The notes under the pieces: model-generated
The model's database searches: none
Told to the model about the DNA's origin: nothing
What the model saw: only the letters and a program-made list of their open reading frames with translations
In this document: piece by piece, positions 1 through 7,293 of the stretch
Layout: every line of letters starts with the position of its first letter
Numbering within the stretch: position 1 is the first letter of the stretch
DNA from: CAZPAH01 sp964584495
GTDB taxonomy: Bacteria > Krumholzibacteriota > Krumholzibacteriia > Krumholzibacteriales > Krumholzibacteriaceae
DNA: 9,323 nt
Reading direction: 5' to 3'
NCBI GenBank assembly: GCA_964584495.1
Contig: CAZPAH010000110.1
Coordinates: 1 to 9,323, forward strand
Program-made: the position numbers and the translations under genes

Positions 1-1129
1 CCTGCGAAACCTCGATCTTCTCGACCCCCGCGATATGATCTATCAGGAAATACCTCTTGATATTCCTCCTGGCGATCTTATCGTACAGGACGTCGAGCTC
101 TTTCTTTCTTTCCTCGTCCTCCAGCGGGCCGACTCCCATCATCCGCCTTCTCTGCTCGTCTTCCTTCTCCAGCTCCTTCTTGTACCGTTCGATCATGCTG
201 CGGGGAACATCGAAGGGATTCTTTCCGATGATGATGTCTATCGCCGCTTCCTCCCTCTTTCTTTCCGCCTCCCGTTCCTTCTCCTCGACGAGCCTCCCTC
301 TGATATCGTCCCTCAGCTCGCCGATCGTCTTGAACTTCTCGTCGAGCCTGGCGGCGAAAGCGTCGTCGAGCGGCGGCAGCCTCTTTTCCTTTACCTCCCG
401 GACGAGATACTCGTACGACATCTTCTTCCCGGCGAGATTATCCGGCTTGAAATCTTCCGGGTAGGTCAATTCGACCTTGCCGGTCTTCCCCGCCTCAGCC
501 CCCATCAGCTCCTTCTCGAACTCGGGGAACAGCTGGCCCCTTCCTATCTCCACCGGATATTCCTTGACCTCTTTCGCCTCGTCCTTCTTCCCGTCCTCGC
601 CGAGCGGGGCGTAATCTATCACCACCATGTCGGAGCCTACAGAAGCCCTGTCCACCTTCTCGTATTCGGCCTCGCGCTCCTGAAGGCTCTTGAGAACATT
701 TTCGATATCCTCATCATTAACTTCGGCTTTTTCGCCCTTGACCTTGATCCCCTTGTAATCGGTCAGTTTAATCTCGGGCACCGTCTCGATATCGACCCTG
801 AAAGTCAGCTGCCCTTCGCCGCCGGAATCGATATCGCTGAACACCGGCTCGCCTATCGGACTGAGCTTCTCGACCGCCAGGGCGTGGCTGTAGGCGGCGG
901 GAAGAACCGCCTTCAGCGCCTCGCTCTCTATCTCCCCGGCGAAGTGGGTACGGACCATCGACTTCGGAACCTTTCCCTTTCTGAACCCGGGCATCGCCAC
1001 CTTCTTGATCATCGAGGCGAGAACCTTCTCCTTCTCCTCCTCGATCACCGAATGGTGCACCTCGACGTTCAGAACCTTCCTGCAATCATTTTCCGCGCTG
1101 ACATTTACGACGATCCCTTTGTCTTCCAT
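1..1129 (-). CDS. tig: Trigger factor (ribosome-associated chaperone / peptidyl-prolyl isomerase), C-terminus beyond window
   Basis: This is the cytosolic chaperone that binds the ribosome exit tunnel and shields nascent chains. I translated the minus strand from the ATG at 1129 and obtained 376 uninterrupted residues to the window edge. The N-terminal ribosome-binding domain carries the signature GFRKGKVP at residues 48-55. An FKBP-like isomerase domain covers about residues 160-248 (IDYAPLG, then EIGRGQLFPEFEKELMG, then YPEDF). The charged helical chaperone arms begin around residue 253 (PPLDDAFA). The family is usually about 430 residues, so roughly 50-60 C-terminal residues lie outside. 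The nearest Shine-Dalgarno-like GGAGGAG (1143-1149) is rather far from the ATG, but no better start exists before the upstream in-frame stop. The gene lies 65 bp downstream of tRNA-Leu on the same strand, and I see no separate promoter between them, so co-transcription with the tRNA is possible. Identification is secure. Confidence 0.96.
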   Translation of the reverse strand, partial: MEDKGIVVNVSAENDCRKVLNVEVHHSVIEEEKEKVLASMIKKVAMPGFRKGKVPKSMVRTHFAGEIESEALKAVLPAAYSHALAVEKLSPIGEPVFSDIDSGGEGQLTFRVDIETVPEIKLTDYKGIKVKGEKAEVNDEDIENVLKSLQEREAEYEKVDRASVGSDMVVIDYAPLGEDGKKDEAKEVKEYPVEIGRGQLFPEFEKELMGAEAGKTGKVELTYPEDFKPDNLAGKKMSYEYLVREVKEKRLPPLDDAFAARLDEKFKTIGELRDDIRGRLVEEKEREAERKREEAAIDIIIGKNPFDVPRSMIERYKKELEKEDEQRRRMMGVGPLEDEERKKELDVLYDKIARRNIKRYFLIDHIAGVEKIEVSQ

Positions 1130-1194
1130 CTTCTTAAACCGACTCCTCCCCGGCCGGCTGGCAAGTTTTTACCATCGACCGGAAACTTTTCTCC

Positions 1195-1280
<86 letters not shown>

Positions 1281-1284
1281 CTCG

Positions 1285-1376
1285 GATTAACCGTAATTAT
1301 TTTCATATTTGAGCAGGCCACTCCGGGAACAGACAGGCCCGTCTTGATAACCCGCCCCGTTACTTAACGGTTAATC
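1285..1376. repeat. 10-bp inverted repeat plus short palindrome upstream of tRNA-Leu
   Basis: GATTAACCGT at 1285-1294 is repeated exactly in inverted orientation as ACGGTTAATC at 1367-1376, with 72 bp between the arms. The right arm overlaps a second palindrome, CCGTTACTTAACGG, at 1357-1370. The region is the 156-bp gap between the hydratase stop codon and the tRNA, so it should contain the tRNA/tig promoter and the end of the hydratase transcript. I could not identify a convincing -35/-10 pair for the tRNA. The repeat may be an operator, a processing or termination structure, or chance. Confidence 0.4.
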
Positions 1377-1435
1377 TAATAGCTGCCAGCGCGATTATCA
1401 ATCCCAATAAAGCAATTACTCTGCCACGGAAAATC

Positions 1436-2218
1436 CTATTTCCCGGTGAACCGGGCCTCTCTCTTCTCGAGAAACGCTTTCATTCCTTCTTTCATGTCGG
1501 CGGTCCCGCAGGTCATGGCAAACAGGTTCGTCTCCAGCCTGCAGCCCTCCTCGTAGGAGAGTTCCGTCCCGTGGAGAACCGCTTCCATATTCGCCCTCAG
1601 CGCGAACGGCGGTTTCGATAGAAGCGTGCCGGCAAGCTCCAGGCTCGCCTTTTCTAGCTCCTCGTGAGGAACCACCTTGTTCACCAGCCCGAGCGCAAGC
1701 GCCTCATCCGCCTTAATAACACGCCCGGTGAGAACAAGTTCCATGGCGACGCCCCTGCCTATCAGCCGCGGGAGCCTCTGGGTACCCCCATAACCCGGTA
1801 TAGTGCCGAGATTAATCTCGGGCTGCCCGAATCTCGCCTTCTCCGACGCCACCCTCAGCGTACAGGCCATTGCGATCTCGCACCCTCCTCCGAGAGCGAA
1901 ACCGCAAATGCTTGCGATAACGGGCTTTCCGAGGTTCTCTATAAGATTGCAAAGGTTGTGGCCCCTTTCGGAGAAATCCTTTCCGTCGATCAGGTCCTGC
2001 CGTAGAAGCTCCCCTATATCGGCCCCCGCCGCGAAAGACTTCCCTCCCTCTCCCTCGAGGATCGCGACACCGATCGAATCGTCGCTCTTGATATCTGTAA
2101 ATGCACGCGTAAGTTCAAGCACGGTATTGATATCGAGCGCATTCAACTTGCCGGGCCTGTTGATGGTCACCCTTGCAATCCGGTCTTTCTTCTCGACCTT
2201 AATCGATTCATACGGCAT
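1436..2218 (-). CDS. Enoyl-CoA hydratase (crotonase family)
   Basis: This 260-residue cytosolic enzyme should add water across the 2,3 double bond of trans-enoyl-CoA in fatty-acid or short-chain acyl-CoA metabolism. The length matches single-domain crotonases. The oxyanion-hole loop FAAGADI lies at residues 62-68. The motif FALGGGCEIAM (107-117) supplies the first catalytic glutamate, Glu114. The motif GQPEINLGTIPGYGGTQRL (131-149) supplies the second, Glu134. Both glutamates are characteristic of true hydratases rather than isomerases or dehalogenases. The start is the ATG at 2218, preceded by AAGGAG at 2225-2230 with a spacing of 6 nt and by a strong promoter. It appears monocistronic, with no beta-oxidation or butyryl-CoA genes beside it, so the chain-length preference and pathway (3-hydroxybutyryl-CoA dehydratase, general beta-oxidation or amino-acid catabolism) cannot be decided here. 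Confidence 0.94.
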   Translation of the reverse strand: MPYESIKVEKKDRIARVTINRPGKLNALDINTVLELTRAFTDIKSDDSIGVAILEGEGGKSFAAGADIGELLRQDLIDGKDFSERGHNLCNLIENLGKPVIASICGFALGGGCEIAMACTLRVASEKARFGQPEINLGTIPGYGGTQRLPRLIGRGVAMELVLTGRVIKADEALALGLVNKVVPHEELEKASLELAGTLLSKPPFALRANMEAVLHGTELSYEEGCRLETNLFAMTCGTADMKEGMKAFLEKREARFTGK

Positions 2219-2224
2219 TTATTT

Positions 2225-2230
2225 CTCCTT
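2225..2230 (-). promoter_or_regulatory. Ribosome binding site of the enoyl-CoA hydratase
   Basis: AAGGAG on the minus strand lies 6 nt before the ATG at 2218 and fixes this start. Confidence 0.75.
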
Positions 2231-2243
2231 TCTCCGTTCGGCT

Positions 2244-2272
2244 ATTAAAGATGGCATACACGTTGCTGTCAA
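2244..2272 (-). promoter_or_regulatory. Sigma70-type promoter of the enoyl-CoA hydratase
   Basis: On the minus strand, a perfect -35 TTGACA (2272-2267) is followed after exactly 17 nt by TTTAAT (2249-2244), which matches the -10 consensus at five of six positions. Transcription would begin near 2237, giving a leader of about 19 nt that contains the ribosome binding site. No operator-like palindrome is evident inside it. The 100-bp divergent gap must also hold the promoter of the gene at 2319, for which only a weak candidate (TTGCTG, 17 nt, TTAAAA; 2263-2291) is visible. Confidence 0.7.
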
Positions 2273-2318
2273 TATTTAAATGCTTTTAAAAGAACAGGTA
2301 GAACTGAAAATCTGAGCG

Positions 2319-5030
2319 ATGATTAAACTCGTAGCATATAAGTCTCTTCTTTTACTGCTGGTTACGTCGATATTAGTTTCCGCTGGGGCAGAATCGTCTT
2401 CCGCTTCGCGGGGTAAGGCCGAGGATGCCGTCACCGAGATGCAGCAGCAGCTCGTCAGCTTCCTGGAAAGCGGCCAGGCGGTAGCCGATATACCGCGCCT
2501 TCACCCCCTCTATCCCCTGAAACGCGTCCCGGCCCTGGCGACGACGACCTGCCTCCTGTTCTACAACGATCCGGCTATGCTATCGAGGATCTACCCCCGT
2601 CTAAACAGCCTCGTCCTTGAATCTTTCGACACTGGGAAGACGGCCGATAACGGCCTTATACCGGGCGGAAGCTGCCCGGGGTACGACGCGGAGATATTCC
2701 TGTCCCCTGCCGTGAACGCCCTTTCGGCCCTGGAGCTCCATTCCCTCTCGATTATCGCTTCAAGGATAGGGAAATACTACGACGCCATCGAGCTCCACGG
2801 CTGGTACCTGCAGTATGCCGGGCTGATCACCGGATTTTTCTACGACCACTCCCACGATTGCTTCTTCCCCGTCTCCGGCGACATGCACTATATGATCCGT
2901 TACGCCCCCGAACAGCTCTTTCCCCTGCTGGTCGACAGGTCGATCAGCGGGAAGGTCTGCTGCCGGATCGCCGACAGGCTCATCTACAACATGTCCCGCG
3001 GTAACCTGTCGCGCGGAGCTCCCGGAACGCTCTGGAACGAACCGCTCTTCAGGAAATTCGTCCTTTCGCTTTTATCGGGTATAGACGGGATATCCCTTCA
3101 CAGGCTTGAGGATATGGCTGTCACATCACCCTATTTCGAGCAGGAGGAGGTCCATAAAACTGACCGTCCATGGATCGATCTGTGGAGCTCCGGGTACCTC
3201 TCGGGAAGAAAGATCTTCCCCGAGTGGAGCACGATATCCTCCCTGCTGAACCTCTCCGCCCTTCTCGACGAGGAGTCGCTTCTGCCTCAGGGACAGCGCG
3301 AACTCCTGGCGGGCGATATCGAAGAGGTAAAACAGGCGCTGTCGGAAAAATCGATGGATATCGAGCGTTTCACCCGGTCGATCGCAACGGCGAACGGACT
3401 GCTCGCCCGGATATCGTCCTTTACCGACCAGCTCAAAACGGGCGATCGGCTGTGGAAGATAGTGGCCGAGGAGAGATGGAAATCGCTTTCCCCCAGGTCG
3501 CGCAAGCTGGTGATAGAGGCAGGAGAAAGATCTCTTGAAGAGTTGATGGACGCCAAGGTAGCGTTTTCCACTGCCATGATGGAGGAAACCGGTATCAGGG
3601 CCGAGGTCGTCCTGCCCGACAAGCCGGTTCCGGCCGGCAGGAAGATTCCGCTGGACGCTTCGATCTACAGCGAAAAATCGCCTTTCGAGATGGAGCGACT
3701 CTACCTCCAGGTAGCGGGCAATAGATGGCCTGTCACCGGGAACGGCGAGAAGATCTCCCTGGAAGCGGGGGGAACTCCTTTCACCTGGTCCAAATCCCTA
3801 GCCCTACCCCCCGGCACCGAGCCGGGCATAATCGAGCTTCCGGCTTTCTTCGATTTCATGCACGAGGGGAAGCGGCTCGAGATTCACGCTAAGGAAACGA
3901 TAACGATCACGAACGGATTCGATGTCTCCCTCAACTTCCCGGCGGGGCGAAGGCTCGATCTCTATAAGCTGCCGCTGCACATCGTCGTCAAGTACAAGGC
4001 CGATGAAAAGATCGGAGGAAAGGTCGAAGGGGTATTCCTCGAGGACCTGGAATGCTCTCCCCTTCTGCCAGCTAGGTTCGAGATCGACCGGGGATCGGAG
4101 ATCACGATCCTTCCCATCGAGATTTCACCGAAAAGACATCTCTCGCCGGGAGATTACCCTTTCTCGATCTCCGTTTCCCTGGAGGGAAGAATTATAGCGG
4201 CATTCGAGGATAAGCTCGTCCGCCCGATACGATGGCTGCACCTGGGTCCGATGCCCAACGCCGAGTGGATAGACGACAGCGCCCTCTCCTACCAGGACGA
4301 TCTTTTCGAAACCTACATAGGCGACGGCGGCCAAAAGATTCGCTGGAGCAAAGTGCCCGCCGGCGCCGTCGATCAGGCAGGTTCCGTTCTCCCCGACCGC
4401 CTATACGGAACCGACGGCGGCCGCAGCGCGATACTGTACACAGTCCTGGTATCCCCCGTCCAGGTCAAGGCCAGGTGGACCCTGGAGACGGGCAACTCTT
4501 CATCGATCTGGATCAACTCGATGCCCATATCGATCGGAAGGGATCCTGGGACATGCTCCGGAACCGTGATCCTCAGAAAAGGAAGAAACTCGATCCTGCT
4601 CGTCACAGGCTGGCAGCTCTCCCCATCGAGCGTCGATCTCTCGGTAAGCGACGAGAACGGCTATCCGATATCGGGGATAAGCAACGAGATCGATGAGATC
4701 TTCGAGGGATACGCGAACCTCGCCGGCATGAACGGCTCGGAGGAGCAGCGGAGCTTCGCGGACGACCGTCCGAGAGAGGTCACTTTCCGCATAGAGGATA
4801 TCGATGCCTCTGAAATCTCCCTGATAGGGGAGTTCAACAACTGGGACCCCGACGCCACGCCGATGACAAGGTACGAGGGATCCGTCTGGACGGTCACCCT
4901 GATCCTCAGGCCGGGCGACTACCCCTACAAGTTCCTTGTCGACCGCAAACGCAAGATCGTCGATCCCAAGTCGGCCGACCGGGAACCGGACGGTTTCGGA
5001 GGGCTCAACTCGGTGCTGCATATAAGATGA
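2319..5030 (+). CDS. Secreted multidomain protein: toroid glycosidase-like N-terminal half, beta domains, CBM48/AMPK-type C-terminus
   Basis: This 903-residue protein begins with a signal peptide (residues 1-24: MIKLVAYK, a Leu-rich core, then SAGA). Residues about 60-315 resemble an (alpha/alpha) toroid hydrolase of the GH63/trehalase kind: IYPRLNSLVLESF (91-103), NGLIPGG (111-117), LSALELHSLSIIASRIG (135-151) and FFYDHSHDCFFP (173-184). Catalytic residues are not certain. Residues 320-425 are helical and charged. Residues 425-635 look like beta-sandwich domains. Residues 637-785 begin WLHLGPMP and resemble jelly-roll modules of secreted hydrolases, with SIWINSMPI (729-737) and LRKGRNSILLV (752-762). 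Residues 818-903 are an early-set carbohydrate-binding domain (GEFNNWDPD 837-845, PGDYPYKFLVD 865-875, GGLNSVLHI 894-902). The start has no clear Shine-Dalgarno, but the signal peptide supports it. A role in glucan binding or breakdown outside the cytoplasm is inferred; a non-catalytic paralogue is possible. Confidence 0.85.
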   Translation: MIKLVAYKSLLLLLVTSILVSAGAESSSASRGKAEDAVTEMQQQLVSFLESGQAVADIPRLHPLYPLKRVPALATTTCLLFYNDPAMLSRIYPRLNSLVLESFDTGKTADNGLIPGGSCPGYDAEIFLSPAVNALSALELHSLSIIASRIGKYYDAIELHGWYLQYAGLITGFFYDHSHDCFFPVSGDMHYMIRYAPEQLFPLLVDRSISGKVCCRIADRLIYNMSRGNLSRGAPGTLWNEPLFRKFVLSLLSGIDGISLHRLEDMAVTSPYFEQEEVHKTDRPWIDLWSSGYLSGRKIFPEWSTISSLLNLSALLDEESLLPQGQRELLAGDIEEVKQALSEKSMDIERFTRSIATANGLLARISSFTDQLKTGDRLWKIVAEERWKSLSPRSRKLVIEAGERSLEELMDAKVAFSTAMMEETGIRAEVVLPDKPVPAGRKIPLDASIYSEKSPFEMERLYLQVAGNRWPVTGNGEKISLEAGGTPFTWSKSLALPPGTEPGIIELPAFFDFMHEGKRLEIHAKETITITNGFDVSLNFPAGRRLDLYKLPLHIVVKYKADEKIGGKVEGVFLEDLECSPLLPARFEIDRGSEITILPIEISPKRHLSPGDYPFSISVSLEGRIIAAFEDKLVRPIRWLHLGPMPNAEWIDDSALSYQDDLFETYIGDGGQKIRWSKVPAGAVDQAGSVLPDRLYGTDGGRSAILYTVLVSPVQVKARWTLETGNSSSIWINSMPISIGRDPGTCSGTVILRKGRNSILLVTGWQLSPSSVDLSVSDENGYPISGISNEIDEIFEGYANLAGMNGSEEQRSFADDRPREVTFRIEDIDASEISLIGEFNNWDPDATPMTRYEGSVWTVTLILRPGDYPYKFLVDRKRKIVDPKSADREPDGFGGLNSVLHIR

Positions 5031-5035
5031 ACGGG

Positions 5036-7258
5036 TCAGAAGTGGAGATGAAGAAAGTTAATGGCGAAGTTGAGCGCCCCTCCGCTGGCGATCGAGAGAA
5101 CGAGAACGAAAATAAATATGCCGGCCGCTATCCTTAATCCCAATTCCTTGATCATAACGATGAGCGTGGCGAGGCACGGCAGAAACAGGCTCATCACGAG
5201 AAGCGAAACTACGATCTGGTTCCCCGAGAGCATCCCGTCCTGCCAGAGCTTGAAAAGACCCGCCGCCCCGTAATCGCGTCTGAAGAAACCGACTATAAAT
5301 ACGGCGGTCGATTCGACCGGCAGGCCTAGGACCCCCTTTATGACCGGCTGCGCCGCCCTGTAAAGCAGCTTCATCCCTCCCGTCCTGTCCAGGACGAACA
5401 GGACGAACGTGGCGAGCATGAAATACGGCGCCGCCTCCACGAGAAACCACCTGGCCCTGGCGAGTGTTTTCAGCAGAATATTCTTGACCTTCGGCTCCCT
5501 CAGCGGAGGAAGCTCGATGATAAAATCGGACGTGGATCCTTTTAGGATCCTTCCCAGCAGATACCCGACCACCATGAACTCGACGAGGATTATACCCCCT
5601 ATCAAAAGGACCGCCCCCTTCGATATCGCCGAAATCATGGCCATCATGATTCCAAGCTGCGCCGAGCATGGTATCGCGAGGGCGAGGAGGGCCACCACGA
5701 TCACCCTCTCCTTCCTCGATTCGAGGATCCTGCTCGCGAGCACCGCCATAGTCACGCAACCGAAGCCGAGTACTATCGGAAGCGTCGCCTTGCCGTTGAC
5801 ACCGACGACCCTGAAGACCCGATTGGTCAGAACAGTCAGCCTCGGGAAGTAGCCGGTATCCTCCAGCACGCCGAAAACGAGGAAGAACATGACCACTATC
5901 GGAAGGACTATCGAAATAGCATAGTTGAGCCCCATGCTTATGAGGCCGTAATTCCCTATCAAAACGTCCCGTAAAAATCCCGGGCCCAGGACGCGTCCCA
6001 GGGCGGGAAGGATCAATCTGCCGAATAAGTGGTTCTCGAGAGCATCGACAACCGTGCCCGCCGCGAATACGCCGACCAGCATGTAAACGAAGTACATAAC
6101 GAGAAGAAATATCAGGCCTCCGAACAGGGGGTGCAGCGTAATCCTGTCGATCCTTTCCACCCCCGCGACAGAAACCAGCAGCGAGAAGAAGAACAGGAGG
6201 GGGAGGGATGGGTATAGCCCCGCCGACGAGAGGGACGCCCTGTCGAAAATAAAAAGCAGAAGCGCCGTCAGGACCGCTATGGAGGCCGGGAAGACAAACC
6301 GCTCCATCTTCGAGCCCATTCTCAGAGGCACGGCGCTTTCCGTTTTTCCGGCGATCTTTTCTATTATGCCGTCGACATATCGCTTGTGGGTTTCCGAAAT
6401 ATGAAACGACAGTGGTTCAGGAAGCTTCGCCTCTGTTTCCTCCAACCGCCGCACGGCCTTCGAGCAGGCCTCCTCGCACCCATCCTTCCAATTCCTGGCG
6501 AGACTACTGTCGCCCCAGATCAGTGTCAACGCCCCGAAAAGCCCGTGCCTGTTGCAGCCGGAGATCGAATCCTCCGTTTCCCGGATGATATTCCCTATCC
6601 TGTCTCGGTACTCCAGTTTTATCCTCGGAATTTTCGCCTTATCCGAGTTGATCGCCGACACCAGCTTTGAAAGTCCCCTCTTCTCTATGGCCACCGTCTC
6701 GATCACCTCGACACCTAGGATCGACGAAAGTCCGTCCGTATCTATATCTATATTTCTCTGCCGGGCCTCGTCCATCATGTTCAGCACGAGTATCACCCTG
6801 AATCCCGCTTCGGCCAGCTGGGTAGTGAGAAGGAGTCCCCTGAAAAGGTTCTTCGCGTCGGCAACCTGGACTACGGTACAGCCCATGTTGTCCAGAAGTA
6901 TGTCCCTCGTTACCTTCTCGTCCTCGCTTCCCGGAAAGAGCGAGTTGACCCCCGGGGTATCGATGATCTCCCTTCCCCGCCTGCGCCACATAGGACCGCG
7001 GTGGCCACGTCCCTTCCACCGTCCGCGCCCCGTGCACCTCTCGCAGCCCGTGACGCCTTCCGGTCCCCGCCACCCGGGCCCTTTACCGATATCCGTCTGG
7101 TGGTGGCCGTGCTCCATGCGTCCGGAAGAGACTTCAACGGTCGTTCCGGGATAATTGGAAGCCAGGGCATATCTTCCGGTCAGGTAGGTGAATATGACAC
7201 TTTTCCCGACATTGGGATTTCCGACCAGCAGTACTCTGTCTTTATCGTTCGTCTTCAT
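5036..7258 (-). CDS. feoB: Ferrous iron transport protein B (GTPase-gated Fe(II) permease)
   Basis: This 740-residue inner-membrane protein imports Fe(II). The N-terminal G domain shows G1 GNPNVGKS (13-20), G2 YPGTT (36-40), G3 DTPG (100-103) and G4 NMMD (160-163). A helical regulatory region spans about 205-315, and roughly ten membrane segments follow from about 320. The membrane part carries the family marks GFGC (498-501), AIPCSAQLG (528-536), GFFRRDYGAAGLF (657-669) and LPCLATLIVMIKE (693-705). The Cys-containing core reads GFGCVTMA rather than the common GFGCxVPA, which places it in a divergent FeoB group. Between G2 and G3 there is an unusual insert at about residues 47-97, rich in Arg, Gly and His and containing HGHH and CERC. 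It lies 35 bp after the regulator gene, in one operon. The upstream Shine-Dalgarno is weak, with GAGG inside a small hairpin. The stop is only 5 bp from the convergent neighbour. Confidence 0.95.
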   Translation of the reverse strand: MKTNDKDRVLLVGNPNVGKSVIFTYLTGRYALASNYPGTTVEVSSGRMEHGHHQTDIGKGPGWRGPEGVTGCERCTGRGRWKGRGHRGPMWRRRGREIIDTPGVNSLFPGSEDEKVTRDILLDNMGCTVVQVADAKNLFRGLLLTTQLAEAGFRVILVLNMMDEARQRNIDIDTDGLSSILGVEVIETVAIEKRGLSKLVSAINSDKAKIPRIKLEYRDRIGNIIRETEDSISGCNRHGLFGALTLIWGDSSLARNWKDGCEEACSKAVRRLEETEAKLPEPLSFHISETHKRYVDGIIEKIAGKTESAVPLRMGSKMERFVFPASIAVLTALLLFIFDRASLSSAGLYPSLPLLFFFSLLVSVAGVERIDRITLHPLFGGLIFLLVMYFVYMLVGVFAAGTVVDALENHLFGRLILPALGRVLGPGFLRDVLIGNYGLISMGLNYAISIVLPIVVMFFLVFGVLEDTGYFPRLTVLTNRVFRVVGVNGKATLPIVLGFGCVTMAVLASRILESRKERVIVVALLALAIPCSAQLGIMMAMISAISKGAVLLIGGIILVEFMVVGYLLGRILKGSTSDFIIELPPLREPKVKNILLKTLARARWFLVEAAPYFMLATFVLFVLDRTGGMKLLYRAAQPVIKGVLGLPVESTAVFIVGFFRRDYGAAGLFKLWQDGMLSGNQIVVSLLVMSLFLPCLATLIVMIKELGLRIAAGIFIFVLVLSIASGGALNFAINFLHLHF

Positions 7259-7270
7259 TTTTCAAGGGTG

Positions 7271-7282
7271 CCTCTGTAGAGG
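7271..7282 (-). promoter_or_regulatory. Small hairpin covering the only Shine-Dalgarno-like element of feoB
   Basis: The perfect 12-nt palindrome-like element CCTCTACAGAGG (minus strand) lies between the regulator stop and the feoB start. It can form a 4-bp stem with a 4-nt loop. Its 3' arm contains AGAGG, the only purine-rich ribosome-binding-like sequence, 12 nt before the ATG. Sequestration or translational coupling is possible but unproven. Confidence 0.3.
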
Positions 7283-7293
7283 AACGGCATCAA

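Noticed and set aside
1155..1190. Short inverted arms AAGTTT and AAACTT between tRNA-Leu and trigger factor
   Set aside because: Six-base A/T arms with poor inner pairing are too weak to call a terminator or riboswitch.
4500..5021. Minus-strand open frames opposite the end of the secreted-protein gene
   Set aside because: The plus-strand frame encodes a coherent CBM48-like domain. The antisense frames show no family resemblance.
6552..7154. A 200-codon plus-strand frame opposite the FeoB G domain
   Set aside because: It is antisense to conserved GTPase motifs and its product is Ser/Pro-rich without recognisable domains.
6910..7170. Possible frameshift explaining the odd FeoB segment
   Set aside because: The frame is continuous from YPGTT through the insert to DTPG, and no other frame restores a shorter normal linker, so it reads as a true in-frame insert in this sequence.
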